Source of the DNA: an uncultured Coriobacteriales bacterium
GTDB taxonomy: Bacteria > Actinomycetota > Coriobacteriia > Coriobacteriales > UMGS124
Direction: 5' to 3'
DNA: 64,000 nt
NCBI GenBank assembly: GCA_934636245.1
Contig: CAKUAI010000004.1
Coordinates: 1 to 64,000 of the forward strand
Shown: positions 41,515-51,698 of the stretch, piece by piece
How the letters are laid out: every line of letters begins with the position of its first letter
Numbering within the stretch: position 1 is the stretch's first letter
The notes under the pieces: model-generated
Database searches by the model: none
The model's input: only the letters and a program-made list of their open reading frames with translations
Told to the model about the DNA's origin: nothing
Translations under genes and position numbers: made by a program

Positions 41515-42189
41515 GTGCAGGGGGTTATTTTCGACTGTGATGGGACGCTCATGGACACCATGGGGCTGTGGTTGGAGGTTGAAGACCAGCTGGCGGCGCG
41601 TGTGGGGCACGTGTTCAGCGCCCCTGAGCAGGACATGATGCGTACGCTCACCATATCTGAGACGGGGGAGTACCTGCATGGTGAGTTGGGCATTCTGGGG
41701 TCGGCCCAGGAGGTCGTCGACGAGATCAATCGTCTGGCACGTGACTACTATGCCATCCGAGCAACGCTGAAACCCGGCGTGTTTGAGTTCGTGAGTGAGC
41801 TGCATCGCCGTGGTATCCCATGCGCCATCGCTTCGTCGAGTCCGCATACGCTGCTTGATCCTGGCGTCGACCATACGGGGCTCGCTGACTTGCTCGTGGC
41901 TGTTGTCTCGACTGATGACGTTCAGGCCTCGAAGCGCGAGCCTGCGGTATACGACCGTGCACGCGAGTTGCTTGGTTCGGACCTTGATGCCACATGGGTG
42001 TTTGAGGATGGTTCGTACACGTTTGCAACCACGGTGCCTGCCGGCTATCGCACCGTTGGGGTGTATGACTGCGATGAGTCGGGCACGTTCGAGGAACTTT
42101 CGCGCCTCGCCGACGTGGCCGTTCACAGCTTCAAGGAGCTCGATGTCGACATGTTCCTGGCGGGGGAGTATGCCAAAGCCTGTGCATAG
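41515..42189 (+). CDS. HAD-superfamily hydrolase (phosphoglucomutase/phosphatase-like)
   Basis: 224 residues from GTG 41515. HAD motif I FDCDGTL (nucleophile Asp7, acid Asp9), motif II IASSS, motif III Lys in SKREPAVYDRARELL, and motif IV FEDGSYTF are all present, so it should be an active phosphatase or beta-phosphoglucomutase-like enzyme. The substrate cannot be told. The start is uncertain: GTG 41515 has AAGGGA 9 bases upstream and begins two residues before the core fold, as is typical. ATG 41473 and TTG 41455 extend the frame but lack ribosome sites. Confidence 0.82.
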   Translation: MQGVIFDCDGTLMDTMGLWLEVEDQLAARVGHVFSAPEQDMMRTLTISETGEYLHGELGILGSAQEVVDEINRLARDYYAIRATLKPGVFEFVSELHRRGIPCAIASSSPHTLLDPGVDHTGLADLLVAVVSTDDVQASKREPAVYDRARELLGSDLDATWVFEDGSYTFATTVPAGYRTVGVYDCDESGTFEELSRLADVAVHSFKELDVDMFLAGEYAKACA

Positions 42190-42338
42190 CTTCTTGCAGC
42201 GCGAGAGCCCTATGGAATTGTGCTCGATCTTTCAGTCGCCGCTCAAGAATGTGGATTAGAGGATGACAGTCTTTTGGATTCGCTTGCAGGGTACAAGGGC
42301 ACGGACACACATAGAGACTGGGGAGGAGCCTTAGCCTT

Positions 42339-44207
42339 ATGGATATGAACGAAAGCAAAAAACGTCGAGCTATGATCACCTATGTCCTCATAGGTTTGGT
42401 CGTGCTTGCCGTGCTCAACGCCGTGGTGGCTCCGGCCATCAACACGAATCCCGTGCAAGAGGTCCCTTATACGCAGCTGCTCTCCATGGCTGACGAGGGC
42501 AAGGTCGACGAGGTCGAGTACAACTTGTCTTCCGGTGAGATCAAGTACAGCTCCAAGGCGGATGACGGTACCACGAGCTATTACAGCACCACGTACTGGC
42601 CCAACGACTCCACGCTGCTGCCGCGTCTTGAGAAGGCGGGCGCCACGGCGACCACCCACATCGAGGTCAACAACAGCGGCATGTTCATCTACCTGCTCAC
42701 CTTCTTCCTGCCGATCATCATTTTCATCGCTTTCGGTTGGTGGATGAACAAGAAGCTGCGCAAGGCCATGGGCGACGACAACCCCACGATGAGCTTCGGC
42801 GGTTTCGGTCAGGGTTTGGGTGCTTCCAACTCTAAGATCGTTGCCGAGAAGGAGACGGGCGTTACGTTCGACGACGTCGCCGGCCAGGACGAGGCCAAGG
42901 AGGCCCTGACCGAGATCGTTGACTTCCTCGACCGTCCCGAGCGCTATGAGGAAATCGGCGCGAAGCTGCCGCGCGGCGCTCTGCTTGTGGGTCCTCCCGG
43001 CACGGGTAAGACACTGCTCGCCAAGGCTGTTGCCGGCGAGGCAAAGGTGCCGTTCTTCTCCATTTCCGGCTCTGAGTTCGTTGAGATGTTCGTGGGCCGC
43101 GGCGCGGCTCGTGTGCGCGACTTGTTCAAGCAAGCCAAGGAAAAGGCCCCCTGCATCGTCTTTATCGACGAGATTGACACCATCGGCAAGCGTCGCGACA
43201 CCGCCGGCTTTTCTTCCAATGACGAGCGCGAGCAAACGCTCAACCAGCTGCTTACCGAGATGGACGGTTTCGACAACCACAAGGGTATCGTCGTGCTGGG
43301 CGCCACAAACCGCCCCGAGACGCTTGACCCCGCTCTGCTGCGCCCCGGCCGTTTTGACAGGCGCGTGCATGTCGAGCTTCCCGACCTTACGGGACGCAAG
43401 GCGATTCTGAAGCTCCATGCCAAGAACGTTAAGATGGCAGGTTCAATCGACTTTGGTGCAATCGCAAAGGCGACTTCCGGCGCATCCGGAGCCGACTTGG
43501 CCAACATTGTGAACGAGGCTGCCCTGCGCGCGGTGCGCGAGGGACGCAAGGGCATCCTGCAAGAGGACCTCTACGAGTCGGTTGAGACGGTCATCGCCGG
43601 TCAGCAGCGCAAGAGCCAGGTGCTCTCCGATAAGGAGAAGAAGATTGTCGCGTACCACGAGATTGGCCACGCTCTTGTCGCGGCAAAGCAGACTGCTTCG
43701 GCTCCCGTGACGAAGATCACCATCATCCCGCGTACTTCCGGCGCTCTGGGTTATACGATGCAGGTTGACGACGACGAGCACTTCCTCACGACGCGCGAGG
43801 AGGCCGTCAACAAGCTGGCGACTCTGTGCGGCGGTCGTGCGGCGGAGGAGATCATTTTCGACCAAGCTACGACCGGTGCGTCCAATGACATCGAACAGGC
43901 CACGAAGCTCGCGCGCAACATGGTCACGCGTTTCGGTATGTCTTCGCAGTTTGGCATGGTGGCTCTCGGCACGGTTAACAACCCCTACCTTAGCTCCGAT
44001 TCGTCGCTCACCTGCAGCGAGGGCACCGCTGAAAAGGTCGATGAGGAGGTTGTTGAGCTTGTGGGTCAGGCGCATGCGAAGGCGACGCAGATTCTGCGCG
44101 AGAACATCCTCAAGCTTCACGAGCTTGCCGCGTACCTGCTCAAGAAAGAGACCATAACCGGTGACGAGTTCATGGCCATCTTAAACGACGCCCCTCAGCA
44201 GGCATAG
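42339..44207 (+). CDS. ftsH: ATP-dependent membrane zinc protease FtsH
   Basis: 622 residues. Two membrane segments (about 12-33 and 114-135) flank an external domain, then an AAA+ domain with Walker A GPPGTGKT (218-225), FIDEIDTIGKRR, the second region of homology NRPETLDPALLRPGRFDRR, and a C-terminal M41 protease with the zinc site HEIGH (canonically HEAGH). Degrades misfolded membrane and cytosolic proteins. GGGGAGG precedes the start at slightly long spacing. The 149 bases before it (42190-42338) show no gene or clear promoter. Confidence 0.95.
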   Translation: MDMNESKKRRAMITYVLIGLVVLAVLNAVVAPAINTNPVQEVPYTQLLSMADEGKVDEVEYNLSSGEIKYSSKADDGTTSYYSTTYWPNDSTLLPRLEKAGATATTHIEVNNSGMFIYLLTFFLPIIIFIAFGWWMNKKLRKAMGDDNPTMSFGGFGQGLGASNSKIVAEKETGVTFDDVAGQDEAKEALTEIVDFLDRPERYEEIGAKLPRGALLVGPPGTGKTLLAKAVAGEAKVPFFSISGSEFVEMFVGRGAARVRDLFKQAKEKAPCIVFIDEIDTIGKRRDTAGFSSNDEREQTLNQLLTEMDGFDNHKGIVVLGATNRPETLDPALLRPGRFDRRVHVELPDLTGRKAILKLHAKNVKMAGSIDFGAIAKATSGASGADLANIVNEAALRAVREGRKGILQEDLYESVETVIAGQQRKSQVLSDKEKKIVAYHEIGHALVAAKQTASAPVTKITIIPRTSGALGYTMQVDDDEHFLTTREEAVNKLATLCGGRAAEEIIFDQATTGASNDIEQATKLARNMVTRFGMSSQFGMVALGTVNNPYLSSDSSLTCSEGTAEKVDEEVVELVGQAHAKATQILRENILKLHELAAYLLKKETITGDEFMAILNDAPQQA

Positions 44208-44219
44208 AGGTCATACAAT

Positions 44220-44268
44220 GGGCGGATGTGTTTGGCAGATGCGAATCTGCCGCACATCCGCCCTTTTT
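44220..44268 (+). terminator. Intrinsic terminator after ftsH
   Basis: 11-bp stem GGGCGGATGTG (44220-44230) / CACATCCGCCC (44253-44263) with an inner GGCAGA/TCTGCC stem and TTTTT after. Confidence 0.92.
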
Positions 44269-44287
44269 CGTATAGCTGGGAGACCCA

Positions 44288-45772
44288 TTGCCACGCATGC
44301 ATCAGGACAACACGAACAACGCGGCTCAATCTGCTGCGCCTAAGAAGGCGCAGCTTGGTCGCGGTGCCCAGGTCGCAAGTATGATTGCCGGCACGCTCAT
44401 CGGGCTTGTGGCACTCGTCTATCTCTTGGGTTGCGTGTATTACTACGACCGATTCTGGCCCAACACCAAGATCGGCGATGCGAACCTTTCCAACATGACA
44501 GAGGCCGATGCCGTCTCCACGCTTGACCAGGTGTCGCGCAGCCGCACGGTTGCCGTATCGGGCCAGGGCGTTTCGTTTACGCTCACGGGTGGCACTGCCG
44601 GCCTTGAAATCAACTCCTCTTCAGCGGTCAAGACCGCGCTCGATGACAACGCGTGTTGGCAGTGGCCTTTCCAGGTATTTGCCGCTCATGATGAAACCGA
44701 TGCATTGAGCTCGTCTTTCGATCTTGACCTGTTACGCTCTGCCATTGAGTCGTCTGTCTCGTCGTTCAACGCAAGCGCCTCCGACCCCATCGACGCGACG
44801 CTGTATTTCGACGAGTCCACCAATCGCTATGAGATCAACCCTGGTTCTTTGGGCACAAAACTCGACATCGACTCGATTATGGAAACCGTGCAGACGGCCC
44901 TTGCCCAGCGCAACCCCTATGCTGCGCTTACGAGCGTGAACCTGGTCCGTCAGTCCGTCAAGGCCGACGACCCTTATCTCATTACGGAGCGTGACACGGC
45001 GAACGCCTATCTCGCCTGCTCGCTTGACCTCACGCTCAACGGCACGCTTGTGGCATCCGTCAACCCGTCGGTGGTGAAAGATTGGATTACCTTTGGCGAG
45101 GACGGCACGGCAGTTCTCGACGAGGCACAGCTCGTCGCTTGGGTCGACGGCGTCGAGTCGCTTGTCGATTCGGTTGGCTCCACCCGTACCTACACGCGTC
45201 CCAACGACGGCCAGGTGTTCACGGTGTCGCGCGGTAACTACGGTTGGATCAGCGATGGCGAGGCGCTTGAGGATCTCGTGCGCAACGCTGTGTACAGCTC
45301 GACCGTCGGTACCTCTGAGATTCCCACCAAGCAGTCGGCAAGTGCGTACAACCCCGGCGGCGCCGATTGGGCGGGCAGCTCTTGGATTGATGTCGATCTG
45401 GGCGAGCAGTACGTGCGCTACTTCGACCCGAATGGTAATGTTTTGTGGGAAAGTGCCTGCGTCAGTGGTGCCTATGGCGTGCATGATACTCCTTTGGGCG
45501 TGTATTCCATTTACAATAAGGCACTCGACCAGACGCTTCTGGGCAACATTGACCCAGAGACGGGCAAGCGCGAGTATGAGACCCCCGTCAGCTACTGGAT
45601 TCCGTTCAACGACGGTGTGGGCCTGCATGACGCCAACTGGCAGCCTGACTTCGGCGGTTCCATGTATATGAGCGGCTATGGCTCCCACGGCTGCATCAAC
45701 CTGCCGCCCTCCGCGGCTGCCGAGCTGTACTCTCTGTGTTCTATCGGCGACGTCGTCGTCGTTCATTATTAA
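44288..45772 (+). CDS. L,D-transpeptidase (YkuD domain) with peptidoglycan-binding domain
   Basis: 494 residues, exported but anchored by one N-terminal membrane segment (about 29-52). A repeated external domain resembling the VanW-associated PG_binding_4 module (about 60-330) precedes a C-terminal YkuD L,D-transpeptidase domain with the catalytic motif SHGCINL (Cys469). It should form 3-3 cross-links in peptidoglycan or attach proteins to it. The start is TTG 44288 with GGGAG 5 bases upstream; ATG 44297 is possible but 14 bases from that site. Confidence 0.9.
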   Translation: MPRMHQDNTNNAAQSAAPKKAQLGRGAQVASMIAGTLIGLVALVYLLGCVYYYDRFWPNTKIGDANLSNMTEADAVSTLDQVSRSRTVAVSGQGVSFTLTGGTAGLEINSSSAVKTALDDNACWQWPFQVFAAHDETDALSSSFDLDLLRSAIESSVSSFNASASDPIDATLYFDESTNRYEINPGSLGTKLDIDSIMETVQTALAQRNPYAALTSVNLVRQSVKADDPYLITERDTANAYLACSLDLTLNGTLVASVNPSVVKDWITFGEDGTAVLDEAQLVAWVDGVESLVDSVGSTRTYTRPNDGQVFTVSRGNYGWISDGEALEDLVRNAVYSSTVGTSEIPTKQSASAYNPGGADWAGSSWIDVDLGEQYVRYFDPNGNVLWESACVSGAYGVHDTPLGVYSIYNKALDQTLLGNIDPETGKREYETPVSYWIPFNDGVGLHDANWQPDFGGSMYMSGYGSHGCINLPPSAAAELYSLCSIGDVVVVHY

Positions 45773-45846
45773 AGGTGTAGCAGGTAACACTCGATGTCCT
45801 TTTGCGCGGGACCTACCTGCGCAGCGTTATGAAAGGGTTTGGACAA

Positions 45847-48645
45847 GTGGCAAAAGAGAATGACTTCAGCTCGACGCTGAACCTTCCCAAAACCGACTTC
45901 CCCATGAGGGGCGGCCTTGCCAAGAGCGAGCCCGTCCGTCTGGCGAAGTGGAACGAGGAGGGCGTCTACGAGCTCACCCTCAAGAAGAACGAGGGCCATC
46001 CCTCCTTCGTGCTTCATGACGGCCCGCCTTATGCGAACGGCCCGATTCACATCGGCCACGCCATGAACAAGATTTCGAAGGACATCATCAACCGGTATTG
46101 GACGATGCAGGGCCGCTATGTGCCCTACATCCCTGGTTGGGACTGCCACGGCCAGCCCATCGAGCACAAGGTTGAGACGAAGCTCGGCACGAAGAAGTTC
46201 AACGAGACGCCCGTTGAGAAGATTCGCGAGATGTGCAACGAGTTCGCCGTTGAGAACATCGAGCTCCAGAAGGCCGGCTTCCGCAGGCTCGGCGTGCTGG
46301 GCGACTGGGACAACCCTTACCTGACGCTGTACCATCAGCATGACGCCGCCGACATCGAGGTCTTCAAGGCCATGTTCGATCGCGGCATGGTCTACCGTGG
46401 TCACAAGCCGGTGCACTGGTGCAAGCATTGCCACACCGCTCTTGCCGAGGCTGAGATCGAGTATAGCGACGAGACGTCGCCCTCCATCTTCGTGCGCTTC
46501 GAGATGACCTCCAAGCCTGCGGGTCTGGAGTCCTTCGAGGGTCCGGCTGATTTCATCATCTGGACCACCACGCCTTGGACCATCCCCTCTGACCAGGCCA
46601 TTTCCATGAAGCCCGGCGCATTGTACGTCGCCGTTGAGCATGACGGCCGTGCCGAGGTCATGCTTGAGGCCCTTGCCCCCAAGCTCTGCGAGGAGTTTGG
46701 TTGGGACTACACGCCTGTCATGGTCGACGGCCAGCCCTACATCCAGCCGGCTGAGACCTTCGAGGGCCTCCACTACAAGCAGCCCGTCTTCGACGGTGTC
46801 GAGGGCGTCGCGCTTTTGGCCGACTACGTTGGCGTCGATGACGGTACGGGTATCGTCCACAACTCGCCCGGTCACGGCGTCGACGACTACTTCGCCTGCC
46901 TCAAGGCTGGCATTACCGACATCTGCATGCCGGTCGATGACGACGGCAAGTTCTACGTCGGCGACGAGTTCGGCTGTGGCGGCCCCTTCTCTGGCATGGA
47001 CACCGACGAGGCCAACCCCCACGTCATCGAGTTCCTGCGCGAGCGCGGCACGCTCGTGCGCGAGAAGAAGATCACGCACAGCTATCCGCACTGCTGGCGC
47101 TGCAAGAACCCCGTTCTGTTCCGCGCGACCGACCAGTGGTTCGTCTCCATGGACAAGACGGGGCTGCGCGCTGAGGCTCTCGACGAGATTCAGAACAAGG
47201 TGACCTGGTACCCGGCTCACGCCGCCAACCGTATCGGTTCGATGGTCGAGCAGCGTCCCGACTGGTGCATTTCCCGCCAGCGCAACTGGGGCGTGCCGAT
47301 TCCGAGCTACACCTGCCAGGACTGCGGCACGAAGGTCATGAATGACGACACGCTCGATGCCGTCATCGCCCTGTTCCATGAGAAGGGCTCCGACGCTTGG
47401 TTCACCGAGGACCCCAAGTCTTACCTGGGTGATGCCTGCGTGTGCCCCAAGTGCGGCGGTGCGAACCTCAAGATTGACCGTGACATCCTCGACGTGTGGT
47501 GGGACTCCGGTGTCTCCTGGAAGGCCGTTTGCGAGTACCGTCCCGAGCTCACCTATCCGGCTGACATGTATCTCGAGGGCTCCGACCAGCATCGCGGCTG
47601 GTTCCAGAGCTCCCTGCTCACGAGCGTGGGCGCCAACGACCACGCGCCTTATCGCGCCGTTATCTCTCAGGGCTTCACGCTCGACGGCCAGGGCCGCAAG
47701 ATGAGCAAGTCGCTGGGCAACGTCATTGACCCCAACAAGGTCTGTGACGAGATGGGCGCCGACATCATCCGTCTGTGGGTCTCCTCTGTGGACACCTCCA
47801 CCGACGTCGCCATCGACCACGAGATTCTGAAGCGCACGAGCGACGCCTACCGCCGTTTCCGCAACTGCTTCCGCTTCCTGCTTTCCGAGCTCTACGACTT
47901 CGATCCTGCTACCGACGCGGTGTCTGCCGAGCAGCTTCTGGCTGTCGACGCCGTTGCCCTTTCCAGGATGTGCGCCGTTCATGCCAAGGTTGAGGAGGCC
48001 TATGCGGGCTATCGCTTTAACCAGGTCTACCGCACGCTCTATGACTATGTCGTGACCGAGCTTTCCAACGTGTACATGGACGTCGTGAAGGACCGCACGT
48101 ACTGCTGCGCGGCTACGAGCGTCGAGCGCCGCAGCGCCCAGACGGTTCTGGCTGAGATCCTCTCGATGCTCCTGCACGACCTGCAGCCTATCCTTGCCTT
48201 TACGTGCGACGAGGTTCTTGGCTACCTGCCCGAGTCCATGCGCGAGGGCCAGAAGTACGCCGCCCTGCTCGATTGGTACCACGCCCCCATGAGCGCCGAA
48301 GAGGCTGCCAAGCTTGCTCCCGCTTGGGATGCGGCCGACCTTGTGCGCGACGCCGTGAAGAAGGCCCTCGAGCCCGTTCTCGCGCAGAAGACTATCGCCA
48401 AGAGCCAGGAGGCGCGCGTGAGCGTCGTCGCCCCCGAGGCGGTTGTTGAGACGGTGGCTTCATCTGGCATTGATATGGCCGAGTTCTGCATCGTTGCTGG
48501 TGTCGATCTTGTTGCCGGTGAGGTGGAAGAGCCCCAGGCCCAGGTCGAGGTTGCTCAGGGCGACAAGTGCCCGCGTTGCTGGAACGTCCGCACGCTGTGC
48601 GAGGACGGCCTGTGCCAGCGCTGCCACGAAGCCCTGGAGGGTTAG
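45847..48645 (+). CDS. ileS: Isoleucyl-tRNA synthetase
   Basis: 932-residue class I synthetase. HIGH box GPIHIGHAMNK, editing (CP1) domain with the conserved WTTTPWTIPSD, KMSKS box KMSKSLGN, anticodon-binding domain, and a C-terminal zinc finger (CPRCW ... CEDGLCQRC). GTG 45847 is preferred: AAAGGG (45832-45837) lies 9 bases upstream, and the protein then begins next to the typical DFSSTLNLPKTDFPMR. The 74-base upstream gap has a GCAGGTA/TACCTGC pairing but is too short for a T-box. Confidence 0.96.
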   Translation: MAKENDFSSTLNLPKTDFPMRGGLAKSEPVRLAKWNEEGVYELTLKKNEGHPSFVLHDGPPYANGPIHIGHAMNKISKDIINRYWTMQGRYVPYIPGWDCHGQPIEHKVETKLGTKKFNETPVEKIREMCNEFAVENIELQKAGFRRLGVLGDWDNPYLTLYHQHDAADIEVFKAMFDRGMVYRGHKPVHWCKHCHTALAEAEIEYSDETSPSIFVRFEMTSKPAGLESFEGPADFIIWTTTPWTIPSDQAISMKPGALYVAVEHDGRAEVMLEALAPKLCEEFGWDYTPVMVDGQPYIQPAETFEGLHYKQPVFDGVEGVALLADYVGVDDGTGIVHNSPGHGVDDYFACLKAGITDICMPVDDDGKFYVGDEFGCGGPFSGMDTDEANPHVIEFLRERGTLVREKKITHSYPHCWRCKNPVLFRATDQWFVSMDKTGLRAEALDEIQNKVTWYPAHAANRIGSMVEQRPDWCISRQRNWGVPIPSYTCQDCGTKVMNDDTLDAVIALFHEKGSDAWFTEDPKSYLGDACVCPKCGGANLKIDRDILDVWWDSGVSWKAVCEYRPELTYPADMYLEGSDQHRGWFQSSLLTSVGANDHAPYRAVISQGFTLDGQGRKMSKSLGNVIDPNKVCDEMGADIIRLWVSSVDTSTDVAIDHEILKRTSDAYRRFRNCFRFLLSELYDFDPATDAVSAEQLLAVDAVALSRMCAVHAKVEEAYAGYRFNQVYRTLYDYVVTELSNVYMDVVKDRTYCCAATSVERRSAQTVLAEILSMLLHDLQPILAFTCDEVLGYLPESMREGQKYAALLDWYHAPMSAEEAAKLAPAWDAADLVRDAVKKALEPVLAQKTIAKSQEARVSVVAPEAVVETVASSGIDMAEFCIVAGVDLVAGEVEEPQAQVEVAQGDKCPRCWNVRTLCEDGLCQRCHEALEG

Positions 48646-48650
48646 GTTTC

Positions 48651-49139
48651 ATGCAGAGTCGCGCCGCCCGCGTGAGTCTGTTCGCGGGCCTCTTCGTCAT
48701 GGTTGTCCTTTTTGACCAGCTCACCAAGTGGGCGGCGCGTGCATATTTGGCATCGGGTGCAAGCGTCACGCTTGTGCCCGGTGTCATTGATTTGCATCTT
48801 GTTTTCAACAAAGGAGCCGCGTTCAGCCTCGGCGAGGGCTGGACGTGGCTCTTTGTTGCGGTTGCAGTCGTGCTGTGCGCGGGATGCGCCTGGGCCGTGG
48901 CGACCCAGGGCCTTTCAAAGGCCGCAACATGCCTTCTGGGTATTGCGGCGGGCGGTGGCGTGGGTAACCTCCTCGACCGTGTCACCCAAGGGTGTGTGAC
49001 GGATTTCTTCATGCCCACGTTTGTGAACTTCCCTGTGTTCAATGTTGCAGATATCTGCATCACCTGCTCTTTTATTGCCCTGTTTATTCTCTATTGGTCG
49101 CATGACGCGCGCTGTCGGGAGGTTGAAACCCATGAGTGA
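48651..49139 (+). CDS. lspA: Lipoprotein signal peptidase
   Basis: 162-residue membrane aspartyl protease that removes the signal peptide from diacylglyceryl-prolipoproteins, acting after Lgt (953). Four hydrophobic segments, plus FDQLTKW and the two catalytic-Asp motifs GNLLDRV and FNVADI. It follows ileS by 5 bases, the classical ileS-lspA pair, with GGAGGG upstream. It overlaps the next gene by 8 bases. Confidence 0.95.
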   Translation: MQSRAARVSLFAGLFVMVVLFDQLTKWAARAYLASGASVTLVPGVIDLHLVFNKGAAFSLGEGWTWLFVAVAVVLCAGCAWAVATQGLSKAATCLLGIAAGGGVGNLLDRVTQGCVTDFFMPTFVNFPVFNVADICITCSFIALFILYWSHDARCREVETHE

Positions 49140-50169
49140 GCTTGTCCAGCGGAGTGTTTCTGCCGAGCATGAGGGTGTACGCCTCGATCAGTATCTGGCT
49201 CTTGCCGGGGTTTATGCGAGCCGCAGCGCCGCGACCAAGGCCATCGAAGAGGGTCTCGTAAGCGTCAACGACGAGGTTGAGACTTCCAAGAAGCGCACCC
49301 TGCATGCCGACGACGATGTGGCCGCCGAGGTCAAGGAGCATATCGACGCCCCCATTGTCCTGGAGCCCCAGCAAATTCCCCTTGACATCCGCTATGAGGA
49401 CGACGATCTCATCGTCCTTTCCAAACAACGAGGCCTGGTATGCCATCCCTCGCAGGGTCACGTTGACCGCACACTTGCCAACGCCCTGTTGTGGCATTGC
49501 GGCCCCGAGCACTTGGGCACCATGCAGGGCACCGACCGCCCCGGCATTGTCCATCGCCTCGACATGGACACCACGGGCCTCATGCTTGCGGCTAAAAACG
49601 ATCATACGCAGGCGCTTCTTCAGGAAGCTATTCGCATGCGCGCGGTTGACAGGCGCTATGTCACGCTCGTGCATGGCAATATCGCCCCCGACACGGGCCT
49701 TATCGACGCGCCCATCGCCCGTCATGCCAAGGATCGACTGCGTATGGCTGTGAGTGAAGACCCTTCGGCACGCCCCTCGCTCACGACCTTTACCGTGCTT
49801 CAGCGCTTTGAGGCTGGCCGCAAAGACGACGGGTACACGCTTCTGGAATGCAAGCTGTACACCGGCCGTACCCATCAGATTCGTGTGCACATGTCTTACA
49901 TTGGCCACCCCGTGGTGGGCGACCCCTTGTACGGTCGCGGCACTCTGCAGCAGAACCTCGACCTCGATCGGCAGTTCCTCCACTCTTGGAGCTTGGCGTT
50001 CGAACATCCCACGACGGGCGAGCAGCTGCGGTTCAAGGATGTCATCACCTGGGAGCTTGACGAGGCACTCGTGGGCCTTGAATCCCGTGAAAGCGAGCTT
50101 ACCGCTCAGGGCAAGATTGTGCGAGAGGCGCTTGAGGAGGCCTCCTATGCTCCTTCTGGCTCTTGGTAG
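49132..50169 (+). CDS. RluA/RluD-family pseudouridine synthase
   Basis: 345 residues. N-terminal S4 RNA-binding domain (about 17-75), then a pseudouridine synthase domain with the catalytic motif HRLDMDTTG (Asp144) and YTGRTHQIRVHMSYIGHPVVGD. The family modifies uridines of 23S rRNA; in the ileS-lspA-rluD context RluD (positions 1911/1915/1917) is most likely. Starts inside the end of lspA with GGGAGG 9 bases upstream. Confidence 0.93.
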   Translation: MSELVQRSVSAEHEGVRLDQYLALAGVYASRSAATKAIEEGLVSVNDEVETSKKRTLHADDDVAAEVKEHIDAPIVLEPQQIPLDIRYEDDDLIVLSKQRGLVCHPSQGHVDRTLANALLWHCGPEHLGTMQGTDRPGIVHRLDMDTTGLMLAAKNDHTQALLQEAIRMRAVDRRYVTLVHGNIAPDTGLIDAPIARHAKDRLRMAVSEDPSARPSLTTFTVLQRFEAGRKDDGYTLLECKLYTGRTHQIRVHMSYIGHPVVGDPLYGRGTLQQNLDLDRQFLHSWSLAFEHPTTGEQLRFKDVITWELDEALVGLESRESELTAQGKIVREALEEASYAPSGSW

Positions 50170-50238
50170 CCGTGCCGGTTTTGGTGTATTGTCGCTTGTA
50201 GCGTTGGTCAGTGCAGTGTCCCAGGAAGGGCTTCCCCC

Positions 50239-51555
50239 ATGCAGATAACGCCCATTCTCGTGTTTAACGCCGTGGTCCTCGTCTTTTTTGTCCTGGCGTT
50301 CTTCTATCAGTTCGTCTACATCTTCATTACGCTGCGTTACAAGCAGCACCCCGTAAAGCCTGCGCGTCGCCTGCATTCGTATGCGTTTGTCATCTGCGCG
50401 CACAACGAGGGCGCGGTCATCTCGGAGCTCGTCCGTTCCATCAAGGAGCAGGATTATCCCAGCGAGCTTATCGACACGTACGTCTTCTGCGACAACTGCA
50501 CCGACGACACCGCACAGCTTGCGCGCGAGGCCGGCGCCATTGTTTTTGAGCGCCCCGGCGGCGGCCAGAAGGGCAAGAGCTGGGTCATGGACTACGGCCT
50601 GTCTCGCGTGCTCAAGGAACACCCCGGCAAGTACGAGGCCTTTTTCGTCTTTGACGCCGACAATGTCTTGTCCAAGACCTATGTGACCGAGATGAACAAG
50701 GTTTTCGACATGGGCGGGTTCGCTGCAATCACGAGCTTCCGCAACTCGAAAAACTTCGACTCCTCTTGGGTCAGCCGTGGGTACGGCACATGGTTCATCC
50801 GCGAGGCGACCTACCTCAACAACGCCCGCATGATTTTGGGCACGTCGTGCGCCATCTCCGGTACCGGCTACCTCATCTCTGCCGACATGATCGAGCGCAT
50901 GCACGGCTGGGACTTCCACCTGCTCACCGAGGATATCCAGTTCTCTGTGTTCTGCGCCGTCAACGGGTATCGTATCGGCTATGCGCACAATGCCGTGTTC
51001 TACGACGAGCAGCCTGTGACCTTTTTTGCTTCCTGGAAGCAGCGCATGCGCTGGACCAAGGGTTTCTACCAGGTCTTTGCCAAGTACGCGTCGGCCTTGT
51101 TCAACACCTGGTTCAAGGGTCCCAAGAACCGTGTCGCCCCCGATGTGAAGGAAGACCGTTCTTGGCGCTTCGCGGCGTATGACATGACCATGACCATTGC
51201 TCCGGCAATGATCCTCACCATCGTCTCGGCGGCGGTCAACGGCATCTACCTGCTGCTGGGCCTTATCGCCCCCGAGATTGTGGGGCCAACCGAGGTCAGG
51301 ATGTGCCTGGGGTCGTTTTGCGCCACGTTTGTGACCTTCTACCTGACGTTTTTCCTTCTGGCCCTTCTTACCACGGCGACTGAGGGCAAGAAGATGCATA
51401 TGACGCCGCTGCACCGTTTCACGAACCTCTTCACGTTCCCGGTGTTCATGCTCTCCTATGTGCCCCTCGCCTTGGTCGCGGCCGTCAAGAAGGTCGACTG
51501 GGTGCCCACGCGTCACACCATCTCGAAAACGCTCTCTGAGATTCAGGCGCAGTAG
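50239..51555 (+). CDS. Family 2 membrane glycosyltransferase
   Basis: 438 residues. One N-terminal membrane segment (about 7-30), a cytosolic GT-A domain with the metal site DAD in FFVFDADN, TEDIQF, and the processive-type QRMRW motif, then three or four membrane segments at the C-terminus (from about residue 313). This is the arrangement of cellulose synthase- or N-acetylglucosaminyltransferase-like enzymes that make and export a polysaccharide. The sugar is unknown and no other polysaccharide genes are adjacent. The upstream GGAAGGG overlaps a small GGAA/TTCC hairpin. Confidence 0.87.
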   Translation: MQITPILVFNAVVLVFFVLAFFYQFVYIFITLRYKQHPVKPARRLHSYAFVICAHNEGAVISELVRSIKEQDYPSELIDTYVFCDNCTDDTAQLAREAGAIVFERPGGGQKGKSWVMDYGLSRVLKEHPGKYEAFFVFDADNVLSKTYVTEMNKVFDMGGFAAITSFRNSKNFDSSWVSRGYGTWFIREATYLNNARMILGTSCAISGTGYLISADMIERMHGWDFHLLTEDIQFSVFCAVNGYRIGYAHNAVFYDEQPVTFFASWKQRMRWTKGFYQVFAKYASALFNTWFKGPKNRVAPDVKEDRSWRFAAYDMTMTIAPAMILTIVSAAVNGIYLLLGLIAPEIVGPTEVRMCLGSFCATFVTFYLTFFLLALLTTATEGKKMHMTPLHRFTNLFTFPVFMLSYVPLALVAAVKKVDWVPTRHTISKTLSEIQAQ

Positions 51556-51698
51556 GGGGAGCCTGATCTACGTGTCGGTTTCAAGTGCGATGGTTAAATG
51601 CAGCTAAAGTCGACATGTAAACCTCGCTCGTGCAATATCATGTAACCTTTAAGCGTGACATGCCAAACAGTGTTCTGACGTCAAGAAAGGATCTGGGA

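Noticed and set aside
45773..45846. T-box leader of ileS
   Set aside because: Only 74 bases are available and no T-box sequence or terminator/antiterminator pair is visible.
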